A DNA stretch of 64,000 bases from Cupriavidus basilensis (GCF_000832305.1 NZ_CP010536.1:434001-498000), one strand, 5' to 3'. Shown: positions 18,266 through 29,216, numbered from the stretch's first letter. Numbers and translations: made by a program. Notes: generated by a model not told the origin, from the sequence alone.

Positions 18266-20122
18266 CTACTTGGACAGTGCGGAGAGCGGGACGTTATAGC
18301 GGCGCAGGGTGTCGATCAGGATGACATTGTCCGGCTCTATCTTGGCGGCTTCGGTCCAGGTCTTGCGGGCCTCGTCCTGCTGGCCGAGCTGCCACAGCAC
18401 CTCGCCGAGGTGGGCGCCGATTTCGGCCTCGGGCGCCTTGGCGTAGGCGTTGCGCAGCAGTTCGGCGGCCGGCTGCAACTGGCCCAGGCGGAACTTGACC
18501 CAGGCCAGGCTATCCATGATGTAGGGATCGTCCGGGCCCAGCGCCGAGGCTTTTTCCAGCAGCGTGAGGGCTTCGGGCAGGCGCACGTTGCGATCCGCAA
18601 GCGAATAGCCCAGCGCGTTATAGCCCTGCTTGGCTTCCGGCTGCATGGCGATCACGCGGCGCAGCAGCTTTTCCATGCTGTCGTAGCGCTTCTCGCGCTC
18701 ATCGAGCATGGCGAGTTCATAGACCCAGTCCGAGTTGTCGGGCTCCGCCGCAGCGCGTTCATCCAGCACCTTGCGGGCGCGGTCGTAGGACTTGGCGTCG
18801 ATCAGCATGCCGACTTCGGCCTGGCGGATCGCGGTCATGCGCTGCGCGCGCTGGTCGGGCTCGGGTATATCCTCGGCATCGGCCAGCATGTCGTTGAATA
18901 CCGCCTGGGCGTCGTCGAGCTTGCCCATGCGTCCCAGCAACTGCGCGCGCTTGACGGCCGCGGCCGGCGCGAGGCGGGCGTCGTCGATGCGGTCGAGCCA
19001 GGCTACGGCCGCCGGGTAATCCTTCTTTTCCTCGGCGATCTGCGCCAGGTACTGGTAGGCGATATCCGGGCTGGCCGCCGGCACTTGCTCGGCGAGTTGG
19101 AGGTATTCCTTCAGGTACAGCTCGGCTTCGTCGTAGCGCTTGGACTGCAGGCTGGTGAGGCCGAGGGCGAGCGGCACGCGCGGATCCTTCGGCGCAATCT
19201 TGCGCAGCGTCTCGAACTCCGAGCGCGCGGCTTGCAGGTCGTTTTGCTGCAGGTAGAGGCGGGCCAGCGTGATGTGCCCGTTGACCGAGGCCGGGGCCTT
19301 GTTGACGAACGCCTTGAGCCCGGCAATGGCCTGGTCCGGCGCGCCGTCGGCGCGCAACTCGGCGGCCATCAGCGCGGCGCCTTCGAAGTCGGGACGGATC
19401 TTCTGGGCCTCGTCGAGCTCGGCCAGGGCGCCGGGAATATCGTTGGCGGCTTCCTTGGCGCGCGCGAGGGCAAGGTGAGTCTCGGCCGACTTCAGGTCGC
19501 TCGCCACCAGGCGCTGCAGCAGCGCGGCCGCGCCGGCGGGATCGCTGGTGCGCGAAAGCTGCTGCTGCATCTGCAGGATGGCCTCCGGCCGCTGGCTCGG
19601 CGGCACGCCATTGAGCTGCAGGACCAGCAGGGGTTCGGCTTCGTCCCATCGGCCGCTAAGGACCAGCAGGGTCGACAGCACCTGCCGCGCGCCGGCCGAG
19701 GTGGGCGCAAGCTCGGTCCACAGCCGCGCGGCGTCAAGCGCTTGCTGGGCGCTGCGGGCATTGAACGCGATCTCGGTGGCGCGTTGGGCAAAGCGCGGGT
19801 CGCGCGTATTGCGCGCCAGTTCCAGGTACGTCTGGTAAGCGGGGCCGACTACGCCGCGCTGGGCGGAGATTTCCGCGGCCAGCACCCGGTAGAGGATGTC
19901 AGCGGTCAGCGGCACCGTTGGCAGGGGCATCTTCGGCGGCAGCGGGTTCGAGCGGATTGGCGTGGTGGCCTGCGCGGCGACCTTCATCGCGGGCTTGCCG
20001 TCCGCGGGCGCGGCGTGGCTGGTGAGCGGCGCCAGGGCGCAGACTGCCAACGCGGCCGCAGCCGTGACCGCGAGCCTGTGACGCAGCGGCCGCCGGGGGA
20101 TGAGAAGTTGAGCGGTGGTCAT
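18266..20122 (-). CDS. Exported tetratricopeptide-repeat protein
   Basis: A TPR solenoid of about 618 residues with a signal peptide (basic RRPLRHR, then a hydrophobic stretch ending SHA). At least eight helical repeats are visible, for example the AREYLQ-like LARLYLQQNDLQAARSEFETL and ALGYSLADRNVRLPEALTLLEKA units. It lies in a conserved pair with lolB 119 bases downstream, which suggests an envelope role such as lipoprotein or outer-membrane protein handling; that is inference. The start could also be the ATG at 20149 (nine residues longer) or 20197. None has a clear ribosome-binding site; 20122 gives the most normal signal peptide. Confidence 0.88.
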   Translation of the reverse strand: MTTAQLLIPRRPLRHRLAVTAAAALAVCALAPLTSHAAPADGKPAMKVAAQATTPIRSNPLPPKMPLPTVPLTADILYRVLAAEISAQRGVVGPAYQTYLELARNTRDPRFAQRATEIAFNARSAQQALDAARLWTELAPTSAGARQVLSTLLVLSGRWDEAEPLLVLQLNGVPPSQRPEAILQMQQQLSRTSDPAGAAALLQRLVASDLKSAETHLALARAKEAANDIPGALAELDEAQKIRPDFEGAALMAAELRADGAPDQAIAGLKAFVNKAPASVNGHITLARLYLQQNDLQAARSEFETLRKIAPKDPRVPLALGLTSLQSKRYDEAELYLKEYLQLAEQVPAASPDIAYQYLAQIAEEKKDYPAAVAWLDRIDDARLAPAAAVKRAQLLGRMGKLDDAQAVFNDMLADAEDIPEPDQRAQRMTAIRQAEVGMLIDAKSYDRARKVLDERAAAEPDNSDWVYELAMLDEREKRYDSMEKLLRRVIAMQPEAKQGYNALGYSLADRNVRLPEALTLLEKASALGPDDPYIMDSLAWVKFRLGQLQPAAELLRNAYAKAPEAEIGAHLGEVLWQLGQQDEARKTWTEAAKIEPDNVILIDTLRRYNVPLSALSK

Positions 20123-20289
20123 CGGGGTACGGTCCAGGCGGTCCGACATGTGGGTGGGTGCTCCAGCACTCAAAGGCGATGGGGAAGGTAAAGGCATTGT
20201 AGCCTGCCGCTACAATGCTTTGCTTATCCGCAGGCACCGGCACGGCTGGGGTCTCTGGCGGTTTGAGTGGCACAAAAGGGAGAGGTTCG

Positions 20290-21171
20290 ATGCCTGAGTT
20301 GCCTGAGGTCGAAGTGACCCGGCGCGGCTTGCTGCCGCATGTGGTTGGGCGGCGCATTGCCGAAGTGGTGGTGCGCCATCGCGGCCTGCGCTGGCCGGTC
20401 GAGCCGGATCTGGAGTCGCAGCTGGCCGGGCGGGTGATCGCGCGCATCGAGCGGCGCGGCAAATACCTGCTGCTGGAGTGCGTGCGCCCTGACGGCGAGG
20501 CTCCCGGATGGCTGCTGATCCACCTTGGCATGACCGGCACGCTGCGTGTGTTGCCGCAGGCGCCGCCGCCGGGCACACACGATCACCTTGACCTGGTCCT
20601 TGCCGAGCCCGAGGGCGCCGGCGATGCGCTGCCCGGCGCGGCCACCAGCCTGGTGCTGCGCTTTCGCGATCCGAGGCGCTTTGGCGCGGTGCTGTGGAGC
20701 CTGCTCGACGAGTCGAAATTGCCGACCCATCCGCTGCTGAGCAAGCTCGGCATCGAGCCTTTCGACCCACGCTTCGACGGGGCCTGGCTCTATCGCCTGG
20801 GACGCGGGCGCAGCGCGGCCATCAAGACCGTGCTTCTTGCGGGCGACATCGTGGTGGGCGTGGGCAATATCTATGCATCGGAAAGTCTGTTTGCCGCTGG
20901 CATCCGCCCCACCACGCCGGCCGGGCGCTTGTCTCTGGCGCGTTGCGAACGCCTGGCCGAGGCCGTGCGCGACACGCTGGCCCGCGCGATCGAGCGCGGC
21001 GGCAGCACTTTGCGCGACTTTGTCGGCAGCGATGGCAGCAGTGGTTATTTCCAGCTGGATTGCGCCGTGTACGACCGCGCCGGCCATCCATGCCGGGTCT
21101 GCGGCACCACCATCCGGCAGATTGTTCAGGGGCAGCGCTCCACGTTCTACTGCCCGAGCTGCCAACGTTGA
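20290..21171 (+). CDS. mutM: Formamidopyrimidine-DNA glycosylase
   Basis: Base-excision repair enzyme for 8-oxoguanine, 293 residues. The catalytic N-terminus PELPEVE is intact (P2 nucleophile and E3), and Lys58 lies in RRGKYLLLE. The C-terminal zinc finger is CRVCG...CPSCQR. ATG 20290 is fixed because Pro2 must follow the initiator Met; the longer frame from 20215 is false. It is one of three linked genes mutM, dynamin-like GTPase and mutY. Confidence 0.97.
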   Translation: MPELPEVEVTRRGLLPHVVGRRIAEVVVRHRGLRWPVEPDLESQLAGRVIARIERRGKYLLLECVRPDGEAPGWLLIHLGMTGTLRVLPQAPPPGTHDHLDLVLAEPEGAGDALPGAATSLVLRFRDPRRFGAVLWSLLDESKLPTHPLLSKLGIEPFDPRFDGAWLYRLGRGRSAAIKTVLLAGDIVVGVGNIYASESLFAAGIRPTTPAGRLSLARCERLAEAVRDTLARAIERGGSTLRDFVGSDGSSGYFQLDCAVYDRAGHPCRVCGTTIRQIVQGQRSTFYCPSCQR

Positions 21172-21454
21172 GCGCGGCGGCGCCGCGACTGCGGCTCTCG
21201 TTGCACGGGCCCTACGAGAGTGATGATTGCCTATCTTCTTGCGAATGTGGCGCCAACCCGATGGCCCGGCGCAACAGGGAAGGCGGCAGGCGACTCGAAT
21301 TTCACAAAAATCCGCCGTAAACCTGTATCTTGAAGAACGTAAAAAAGTGTTACAAAGACACCATGTCACCGCCCGGGTGCCGGCCATCGGACATCGAGAT
21401 GTCAGGCCTGCAGCGCCGTCGCGGGGGCTTTTCGCCAAGCCGATCCCAGTGCCA

Positions 21455-23398
21455 ATGACAACCCTCGCCCTTCAATTCGAACAATACGGCGCCTGGAGAG
21501 CCGGGGTACTCCACTCCCTGGCCGAATTCCGCTCCTGGCTGCAGCAGCACGATCTCTACGACGCCCAGGCCGACGAACGCGTCCAGCGTATCCAGGGCGT
21601 GCTCAAGAGCGACCGGCTCAAGGTGGCGTTCATCGCGGAGTTCTCGCGGGGCAAGAGCGAGCTGATCAACGCGATTTTCTTTGCCGACTACGGCCGTCGC
21701 ATCCTGCCGTCTTCCGCCGGGCGCACTACGATGTGCCCGACAGAGCTGCGCTACGACGAAGCCGAGGCACCGTGCATCCGGCTGTTGCCGATCGAGACGC
21801 GCCTGCAGGAAGCTTCCACCGCCGATTTCCTTGACGTCGATGCGCACTGGCATAACGTGCCGCTCGACCCCTCGTCGCCCGACGGCATGCTGGATGCGTT
21901 CCGCCACGTGGTCGAGACCAACCGTGTCACGCGCGAGATGGCCGAGTCGCTTGGCCTGTACAACGAGAACGATCCCGACGCCGCCTACGCGCTCGATGCC
22001 GACGGCATGGTCGAGATTTCCCGCTGGCGCCACGCGGTCATCAACTTCCCGCATCCGCTGTTGCGCCAGGGCCTGGTCATCCTCGACACGCCCGGCCTCA
22101 ACGCGATCGGCACCGAGCCCGAGCTGACGCTGCGCCTGATCCCGGACGCGCATGTCGTGGTGTTCATGCTGGCGGCCGACGCCGGCGTGACCAAGAGCGA
22201 CCTTGACCTCTGGCGCAGCCATGTGAGCGCAGGCCACCGCAAGGGGTGCCTGGCGGTGCTCAACAAGATCGATGGCCTGTGGGACCCGCTCAAGTCGCCG
22301 GCAGAGACCGCGGCCGAGATCACGCGCCAGGTCACCACCAGCGCTCACGTGCTGGGCATCGACGAGTCACGCGTCTACCCGGTGTCGGCGCAGAAGGGCC
22401 TGGTGGCCAAGGTCACCAACGACGATGACTTGCTGGCGCGCAGCGGCTTGCCGCAGTTCGAGCACGTGCTGTCCGACCAGTTGATCCCGCAGCGGCGCGA
22501 GATCGTCGCCGACCAGGTGCAGCGCTCGGTCGAGGAGATGGCGCGCGGCGCGCAGCAACTGCTGCAAAGCCGCCGCCGCAGCATCGTCGAGCAGTTGTTC
22601 GAGTTGCGCGGGCTGCGCGGCAAGAACCACGCGATGGTCAAGCACATGCTGATGCGCGTGCAGTCGGAGAAAGAAGAGTTCGAGCAGAGCATCGCCAAGT
22701 TCCAGGCGCTGCGGCTGGTGTTCGGGCGCCATAGCGCGGACATCATCAAGAGCCTGCAGCTGCGCGACGTGCGCCGCACCATGCGCGAGCGCCGCGAGCA
22801 GATGAAGGAGCGTTTCTTCTCGCGCGGCATGCGCGAAGACATGGACGCCTTGTTCGCGCGGCTTGGCGAGCTGGTCAGCGAGGCCGACCAGAAGATCGCC
22901 CAGCTCCACCAGCTCACCGACAGCATGTACCGCCGCTTCAATGCCGAGCATGGCTTTACGCTGCCCGCACCGATCCAGTTCGTCACCGCGCGCTACGTCA
23001 GCGAATTGCAGCAGACGCTTGCGTTGGCCCACGCGCACTTCGGCGCCATGAACATGCTTACGCGCTCGCGCCCGCAACTGGTGCAGAGCGCGTTTTCCAC
23101 CATCGCTACCCGCGTGCTGGAAACCTTCCGGGATCTGAACCGCGATATCGAGATCTGGCTCAAGTCGGTGATGACGCCGCTGGAGGCGCAGGTGCGCGAG
23201 CACCAGAAACAGTTGCGCCGCCGGGTCGATTCGATCGAGCGCATCCACGAGGCCACCGACACGCTCGAGAGCCGCATCGCGCAGCTCGAGGAAGTACTAA
23301 ACGGCCTGGACGATCGCAGCGGGCGCATCGAGTCTTTCTCCAGGCGGATCCTGCAGCCGGACGCCGACGAGGGGCAGCTCAGGGCGTTCGCGGCCTGA
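21455..23398 (+). CDS. Dynamin-family large GTPase
   Basis: A 647-residue protein with an N-terminal GTPase domain and a long helical, partly coiled-coil rest (about 330-640). GTPase motifs are G1 AEFSRGKS (61-68), G3 DTPG (211-214) and G4 NKID (270-273). The first Gly of the P-loop consensus is Ala here. Bacterial dynamin-like proteins bind and remodel membranes; the role of this one is unknown. It sits between mutM and mutY with no envelope gene beside it. The start at 21455 drops 76 residues of an open upstream stretch without family similarity. Confidence 0.85.
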   Translation: MTTLALQFEQYGAWRAGVLHSLAEFRSWLQQHDLYDAQADERVQRIQGVLKSDRLKVAFIAEFSRGKSELINAIFFADYGRRILPSSAGRTTMCPTELRYDEAEAPCIRLLPIETRLQEASTADFLDVDAHWHNVPLDPSSPDGMLDAFRHVVETNRVTREMAESLGLYNENDPDAAYALDADGMVEISRWRHAVINFPHPLLRQGLVILDTPGLNAIGTEPELTLRLIPDAHVVVFMLAADAGVTKSDLDLWRSHVSAGHRKGCLAVLNKIDGLWDPLKSPAETAAEITRQVTTSAHVLGIDESRVYPVSAQKGLVAKVTNDDDLLARSGLPQFEHVLSDQLIPQRREIVADQVQRSVEEMARGAQQLLQSRRRSIVEQLFELRGLRGKNHAMVKHMLMRVQSEKEEFEQSIAKFQALRLVFGRHSADIIKSLQLRDVRRTMRERREQMKERFFSRGMREDMDALFARLGELVSEADQKIAQLHQLTDSMYRRFNAEHGFTLPAPIQFVTARYVSELQQTLALAHAHFGAMNMLTRSRPQLVQSAFSTIATRVLETFRDLNRDIEIWLKSVMTPLEAQVREHQKQLRRRVDSIERIHEATDTLESRIAQLEEVLNGLDDRSGRIESFSRRILQPDADEGQLRAFAA

Positions 23399-23497
23399 AG
23401 CGCGGCCGGCGGCGAGTGCAGGTGGCGGCGAGGCGGTATCATGACGCGCCGCCGCTTCCGGCGCTGTTGCTGTGTTGCCTTACCCGTCACGTACCCG

Positions 23498-24667
23498 ATG
23501 CCCCGCATGCCCGCTGCCTCTGCTGCTGTTTCATCCGATCTTTCCCCCGCCGTGGTGCCTGCCGATTTCGCCGCGCGCGTGGTGGGCTGGCAGCGCGTGC
23601 ACGGGCGCCATGACCTGCCGTGGCAGAACACCCGCGATCCTTACAGGATCTGGTTGTCCGAGATCATGCTGCAGCAGACCCAGGTCAGCGCGGTGATCGA
23701 GTATTTCCAGCGGTTCATCGGCCGGCTGCCAACCGTGGCAGCATTGGCCGAGGCCAGCGCGGATGAGGTGATGGCGCTGTGGGCCGGGCTTGGCTATTAC
23801 TCGCGCGCGCGCAACCTGCACCGCTGCGCCAAGGCCGTGATGAGCGAGCATGGCGGCGTGTTCCCGACCGACCCCGAGGTGCTGGTGACGCTGCCTGGCA
23901 TCGGCCGCTCCACCGCTGCAGCCGTGGCCGCGTTCAGCGCCGGCGTGCGCTCGCCGATCCTGGACGGCAACGTCAAGCGCGTCTTTGCCAGGTTCTTTGG
24001 CATTCATGGCCATCCCGGCGTCAAGGCGGTGGAGAACCGCATGTGGCAACTTGCCGATGCTGTCCTGCCCGCCAAGGGACCGGCGCAAGCCGAGGACATG
24101 GTGTCCTACACCCAGGGCGTGATGGACCTTGGCGCCACTGTCTGTTCGCGCGGCAAGCCAGCCTGCCTTGCCGCCGCGGCGTCGTGCCCGCTGGCCAGCG
24201 ACTGCGTGGCGCGCCGCGAGGGGCTGACCGGCGTGCTGCCCACGCCGAAGCCACGTGCTGCCATTCCCGAGCGCAGCACCGTGATGCTGCTGGTCCGCCG
24301 CGGCCGCGAGGTCCTGCTCGCACTGCGCCCGGACAGCGGCATCTGGGGCGGGCTGTGGAGCTTGCCCGAAATGCCGGTCGATACCGTGCCCTTCGATGCG
24401 GAACTGGCCGAGGACGCCGCGCTGGAACGCGCCCGCGAATTCGGCAATCCCAGCACGGCCAATATGGTCGGCGAGCTCACCCACGTCTTCACTCACTTCC
24501 GCCTGCTGATCCGCGCCATTCGCGTCGACGTCGCCGGCCTCACCGCGCGCGATGCCGCCAATGGCCCCGCGCTACGCTGGCTGTCACTGGACGATCTGGA
24601 TGCGGTAGGCACGCCCGCGCCGGTGCGCAAGCTGCTGGAGGCGCAGGCCCAAGGCGGATTGTTTTAA
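23498..24667 (+). CDS. mutY: A/G-specific adenine glycosylase
   Basis: Removes adenine mispaired with 8-oxoguanine; 389 residues from this start. It has catalytic Glu55 in SEIMLQQTQV, the helix-hairpin-helix LPGIGRSTA, catalytic Asp156 in LDGNVKRV, the Fe-S cluster cysteines C216, C223, C230 and C236, and a C-terminal NUDIX-like MutT domain. The cluster spacing is C-x6-C-x6-C-x5-C; the family norm is x6-x2-x5, so four residues are inserted. The start is uncertain: an ATG at 23441 has a GAGG upstream but adds a Cys/Arg-rich leader. The gene converges with the LON-domain gene, stops six bases apart. Confidence 0.94.
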   Translation: MPRMPAASAAVSSDLSPAVVPADFAARVVGWQRVHGRHDLPWQNTRDPYRIWLSEIMLQQTQVSAVIEYFQRFIGRLPTVAALAEASADEVMALWAGLGYYSRARNLHRCAKAVMSEHGGVFPTDPEVLVTLPGIGRSTAAAVAAFSAGVRSPILDGNVKRVFARFFGIHGHPGVKAVENRMWQLADAVLPAKGPAQAEDMVSYTQGVMDLGATVCSRGKPACLAAAASCPLASDCVARREGLTGVLPTPKPRAAIPERSTVMLLVRRGREVLLALRPDSGIWGGLWSLPEMPVDTVPFDAELAEDAALERAREFGNPSTANMVGELTHVFTHFRLLIRAIRVDVAGLTARDAANGPALRWLSLDDLDAVGTPAPVRKLLEAQAQGGLF

Positions 24668-24673
24668 CGTTGC

Positions 24674-25351
24674 TCAGAGGATGTGGTGCTGGTGCATGTA
24701 TTTATGCACGATCTCGATCCGCATGCCCGCGTCCGGCAGCGCCATCAGCATCTGCTTGGCCTTGAGCGGCACCGGCAACAACTCACACAGCCGATTGGCG
24801 ACCCAGCTGGGGTCATCCCACAGGAACGGCTCGCAAAAAGGCAGCTCGCCCGGATGCTCGGCATGGAGCGATGCAACGATACGCCGCAGCACGGCCAGGC
24901 ATTCGCCCAGCAGTTCGAGCTTGCAGTCGATGATGTCGGGCGGCAGCAATTCCGCCTGGCCGACCAGCAAGCCGTCCGGGTTCACGCTGTGGCCCAGCAA
25001 CCGGAAGCGCTGGCGGCCGCGCGCGCTGATCAGCAGCACGCCCAGTTGCTCCATATTGCAGTCGATGATGTCGGCCAGGCAGCCGATCGTCTCGGGCATG
25101 GTGGGCTCGTCCGGGCGGGCGACCTCATTGCCGCTGGCGATCAGGCAGACCCCAAAGGGGGTGCGATCGCGCATGCAGGCGCGCACCATGTCCACGTAGC
25201 GCGCTTCGAACACGCGCAGTGGCAGCAGCCCATCGGGAAAGAGTACGGTATGCAGCGGAAACAGCGGCAGGCTATCCAGCGTAGGCCCCGCCGACGTGCT
25301 GTGCGAGGCGGCGAACGATGCGGATGAGCCGGGCGTGGCGGGTGAGGACAT
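24674..25351 (-). CDS. LON substrate-binding-domain protein
   Basis: A 225-residue protein consisting of the N-terminal (PUA-like) domain of Lon protease, without ATPase or protease domains. It begins LPLFPLHTVLFPDGLLPLRVFEARYVDM after a 28-residue Ser/Ala-rich start. Its biochemical role is unknown; proteins of this type are thought to bind unfolded polypeptide. It lies 66 bases downstream of rapZ on the same strand. Confidence 0.88.
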   Translation of the reverse strand: MSSPATPGSSASFAASHSTSAGPTLDSLPLFPLHTVLFPDGLLPLRVFEARYVDMVRACMRDRTPFGVCLIASGNEVARPDEPTMPETIGCLADIIDCNMEQLGVLLISARGRQRFRLLGHSVNPDGLLVGQAELLPPDIIDCKLELLGECLAVLRRIVASLHAEHPGELPFCEPFLWDDPSWVANRLCELLPVPLKAKQMLMALPDAGMRIEIVHKYMHQHHIL

Positions 25352-25417
25352 GCTGAGCCAGCAAAGGTTTCGGGCGAAGATTGCCGAGCCTGACCACGAA
25401 ACCTGGCGGGGCGGCGA

Positions 25418-26335
<918 letters not shown>

Positions 26336-26390
26336 AGCACGACAAGCATAACATCAGGTGATGACGCCGTCATGACGGCGCGGCGCCAGT

Positions 26391-26423
26391 AAAAATGGCG
26401 AACCGAAGGGGTTCGCCATTTTT
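26391..26423. terminator. Terminator between rapZ and psiF
   Basis: AAAATGGCGAACC-GAAG-GGTTCGCCATTTTT, a long perfect stem with a GNRA-like tetraloop and A/T tails. It terminates the leftward psiF transcript before rapZ and can read in both directions. Confidence 0.9.
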
Positions 26424-26454
26424 ACACGTCCGCGCCGCAAATGATGGCGCTAGC

Positions 26455-26778
26455 TTACTTGGACAAGCAGTCGCTCATGAAGGCCTTGCGTTCGTCGCCC
26501 TTCTTGCCGGTGGCCTGGGCATTGCAGGTCTTCATCTTTTCCTGCTGGCTGTTCTTGGCGGGTGCGGCCGCGGGCTTATTGGACAGGCAATCGCTCATGA
26601 AGGCCTTGCGTTCATCACCCTTCTTGCCGGTGGCCTGCGTGTTGCAAGCCTTCATCTTGTTCTGCTGGGTGTTGGCTGCCGCCGGTGCCGCGGGTGCAGC
26701 GGCCGGTGCATTCTGGGCGAAGGCACCGGTGGCAAAAAGCGGGGCTACCAGCACGCACATCGCGATCAATTTTTTCAT
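26455..26778 (-). CDS. psiF: PsiF-repeat protein (periplasmic)
   Basis: A 107-residue exported protein. The signal peptide MKKLIAMCVLVAPLF... ends near AFA; an Ala/Pro linker and two tandem PsiF repeats follow, each with KMKxCNxQATGKKGDERKAFMSDCLS and two cysteines. AGGAG sits seven bases before the ATG. E. coli PsiF is phosphate-starvation induced with no known function. Here the gene is monocistronic, bounded by a terminator, and has no recognised Pho box. Confidence 0.9.
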   Translation of the reverse strand: MKKLIAMCVLVAPLFATGAFAQNAPAAAPAAPAAANTQQNKMKACNTQATGKKGDERKAFMSDCLSNKPAAAPAKNSQQEKMKTCNAQATGKKGDERKAFMSDCLSK

Positions 26779-26969
26779 GCTTGCTCTCCTGGCTGTGGAA
26801 ACCTTCATGGCTGCTGGCCTGTCGGCTCGGCAACTCGGGGCTGGGCCCAATGCCCATTACTGCACAAAACGGCCTATGCCCCAATCGCGTTGACCGTCGA
26901 AGCGCGGCCGGATGTAAGCAATTGAAAACGGCCCCGTCGTGGTCGCACGACTTGGGCCTGTCAAACCAC

Positions 26970-27941
26970 CTAGAGTAGCCGGCCCTGGCCCCGCGATGCG
27001 ACGTCGGCCTGCATCGCGGCGCGCTGGCGGTCCATGAAGTCGCGCAGCGTGTCGATGCCGCGCAGGCGCAGGATGGTGTTGCGCACGGCGGCCTCGACCA
27101 GCACGGCGAGATTTCGGCCGGCCGCCACCTGGATCTTGACCATGTGGATGGGCAGGCCGAGCACGTCGAGATACTGGGAGTCCAGCGGCAGGCGCTCGAA
27201 TTCGCCATCGTTGCGGCGTACCAGCTGCACCACTAGCTTGAGCTTCATCTTGCGGCGTACCGCAGTCTCGCCAAAGATGGTCTTGATGTCGAGCAGGCCC
27301 AGGCCGCGCACTTCCAGCAGGTTCTGCAGCAGGGGCGGGCAGCGGCCCTCGATGAAGTCCGGTCCGAGGCGCACGAAATCCACGGCATCGTCCGCCACCA
27401 GCCCATGTCCGCGCGAGATCAGCTCCAGGCCGAGCTCGCTCTTGCCAAGGCCGGATTCGCCCATCACCAGCACGCCCATGCCGAGGATGTCGAGGAACAC
27501 GCCGTGCATGGTCACGCGCGGCGCGGAAATGCGCGACAGATAGAGGCGCAGGTGGTCGATCACCGCCGCCGAAGACACCGGCGTGGTGAACAGCGGGGTG
27601 GACGAGCGCGTGCAGCGCAGTTCCAGGTCGGGCGGCGGCTCCATGCCGTCGGCGATCACCAGGAACGGCGGCTCCAGCAGGATCAGCTCGCCCATCTGGC
27701 GCTTGCGCATCTCGTCATCGAGGCGCTGGTAATACGTGATTTCGGGCTTGCCCAGCACCTGGATCCGGTTCGGGTGGATCAGGTTCAAGTGGCCGACGAG
27801 ATCGGCCGCGGATGTGGCTTCACGCGCAAACTCGACATCGAAGGCCCGGTCCGCGCCCTCCAGTCCTGCTACCCAGGAGAGTTTGATATCGGCTGCGTTG
27901 TCGTCGAAGATCGACTGCGAGGTGACGCCAGTGAGTTCCAT
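26970..27941 (-). CDS. hprK: HPr kinase/phosphorylase
   Basis: Bifunctional enzyme that phosphorylates and dephosphorylates HPr on a serine; 323 residues. Walker A GESGLGKS sits in the C-terminal kinase domain, followed by the HPrK signature [13 protein letters not shown]. It lies 35 bases downstream of ptsN. In proteobacteria lacking sugar PTS permeases it probably tunes the nitrogen-related phosphorelay to PtsN. Confidence 0.95.
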   Translation of the reverse strand: MELTGVTSQSIFDDNAADIKLSWVAGLEGADRAFDVEFAREATSAADLVGHLNLIHPNRIQVLGKPEITYYQRLDDEMRKRQMGELILLEPPFLVIADGMEPPPDLELRCTRSSTPLFTTPVSSAAVIDHLRLYLSRISAPRVTMHGVFLDILGMGVLVMGESGLGKSELGLELISRGHGLVADDAVDFVRLGPDFIEGRCPPLLQNLLEVRGLGLLDIKTIFGETAVRRKMKLKLVVQLVRRNDGEFERLPLDSQYLDVLGLPIHMVKIQVAAGRNLAVLVEAAVRNTILRLRGIDTLRDFMDRQRAAMQADVASRGQGRLL

Positions 27942-27976
27942 TCGGGTGCTTTCAGGGACGGGCTTTCAGTGCCGGA

Positions 27977-28432
27977 TCAAGGGTGCCATTGCGTCAGCAA
28001 CTGGTGCACGTCGTCGGGGGTGGGCAGGGTAGCCAGTCCTTCGCGCATCTCGCGGTCGGACAGCAACTGGGCGATCTCGGAGAGAATTTCCAGATGCTGC
28101 TGGGTGGCCTGTTCGGGCACCAGCAGGAAGATCAGCAGCGCGACCGGCTTGCCGTCGGGCGATTCGAAAGGGATCGGCTCGGCCAGGCGCATGAAGGCGG
28201 CCAGTGGCTGCTTCAGTCCCTTGATGCGGCCGTGGGGGATCGCAACCCCCGCGCCCAGGCCGGTGGACCCGAGCGACTCGCGGGCGAACAGGTTGTCGGT
28301 CACGGTCGCGCGCGCTACGCCATGGTTGTTCTCGAAGAGGAGCCCGGCCTGTTCGAACACGCGCTTCTTGCTGGTGACGCTGACGTCGAGGTTGATGTTG
28401 CCGGGTGGCAGCAATTTAGCCAAACGATTCAT
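27977..28432 (-). CDS. ptsN: PTS IIA-like nitrogen-regulatory protein
   Basis: EIIA-Ntr, 151 residues, with phospho-accepting His67 in VAIPHGRI. It receives phosphate from NPr/HPr and regulates potassium transport and sigma-54-linked processes in other proteobacteria. The longer frame to 28630 has no homologous sequence. The gene is flanked by hpf (upstream) and hprK (downstream), the standard rpoN-hpf-ptsN context. Confidence 0.95.
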   Translation of the reverse strand: MNRLAKLLPPGNINLDVSVTSKKRVFEQAGLLFENNHGVARATVTDNLFARESLGSTGLGAGVAIPHGRIKGLKQPLAAFMRLAEPIPFESPDGKPVALLIFLLVPEQATQQHLEILSEIAQLLSDREMREGLATLPTPDDVHQLLTQWHP

Positions 28433-28816
28433 GTGGAATGCGCAGGGTTTTCTAGTAAGCAGGCCCGGGGCCAGGAGGCGTCCCGCCGGGCGGAAAGAGG
28501 ATAAAAAAACCAAGGCCCGAGGTTTCCACCGGGTGTCCCCCATGCCGGTGTCGGGCGTCTGGCCATTATAGAGCAGGCCCGCTTCCGCTTTGTGCATTGC
28601 AATAGTCGATGCGCTCAAGCGGTGCCGCATGCACCGGAATGGCTAGGCCAGTCAACTATGTATTGCACAGCATACACTGCTACATATGCGTTGCGGAATC
28701 CCCTGCGTGGTTCGATCAGGTAGGCTGCAACGAAAAAGCCGCGCTCTGGGCGCGGCTTGATTCCGTTTTTCAAGGGACTGACACCGACGGCCCGGTATGT
28801 GGGCCGCCAGGCACGG
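28433..28816 (-). other. hpf-ptsN intergenic region
   Basis: About 380 bases without a supportable gene. The hpf-proximal side has the hpf terminator at 28733-28758; the remainder must hold a separate ptsN promoter, but no confident -10/-35 pair was recognised. Confidence 0.5.
28733..28758 (-). terminator. Terminator downstream of hpf
   Basis: Minus strand AAGCCGCGC-CCAGA-GCGCGGCTTTTTC, a nine-base stem followed by five U, 58 bases after the hpf stop. It separates rpoN-hpf from ptsN-hprK transcription. Confidence 0.85.
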
Positions 28817-29167
28817 TCATTGCTGCATCTGCGATGCGGCCATCTGATACTTGACCGCTTCACGGTCGTGGCTCTGCACGCGATCCTTGTGGCGAATCAC
28901 CTGCCGGTCGAGCTTGTCGACCAGTGCGTCGATAGCGGCATACAGGTCTTCATGATGCGCTTCGACAAAGATGTCCTTGCCCTTGAGATGTAGATTGATT
29001 TCCGCGTACTGCCGCCGGTCCTTTTCTTTTGTATTGTCGACAGAGAGCAGCACACTTACGCCAATGACTTGATCGAAATGCCTGACGATACGCTCCAGTT
29101 TCGTTTCCACGTACTCACGCAGAGGGGGCGTGATGTCCAAGTGGTGTCCACTGATCTTGAAGTTCAT
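28817..29167 (-). CDS. hpf: Ribosome hibernation-promoting factor (short HPF)
   Basis: A 116-residue member of the HPF/RaiA family that binds the 30S decoding region and helps form 100S dimers in stationary phase. It starts [24 protein letters not shown] and lacks the long-HPF C-terminal dimerisation domain. It lies 49 bases after rpoN, conserved across proteobacteria. Confidence 0.95.
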   Translation of the reverse strand: MNFKISGHHLDITPPLREYVETKLERIVRHFDQVIGVSVLLSVDNTKEKDRRQYAEINLHLKGKDIFVEAHHEDLYAAIDALVDKLDRQVIRHKDRVQSHDREAVKYQMAASQMQQ

Positions 29168-29216
29168 AGCGTTTCTCCTTCTGAAAGAGCTGCATCAGGC
29201 AGGCGATGCAGCTCGG

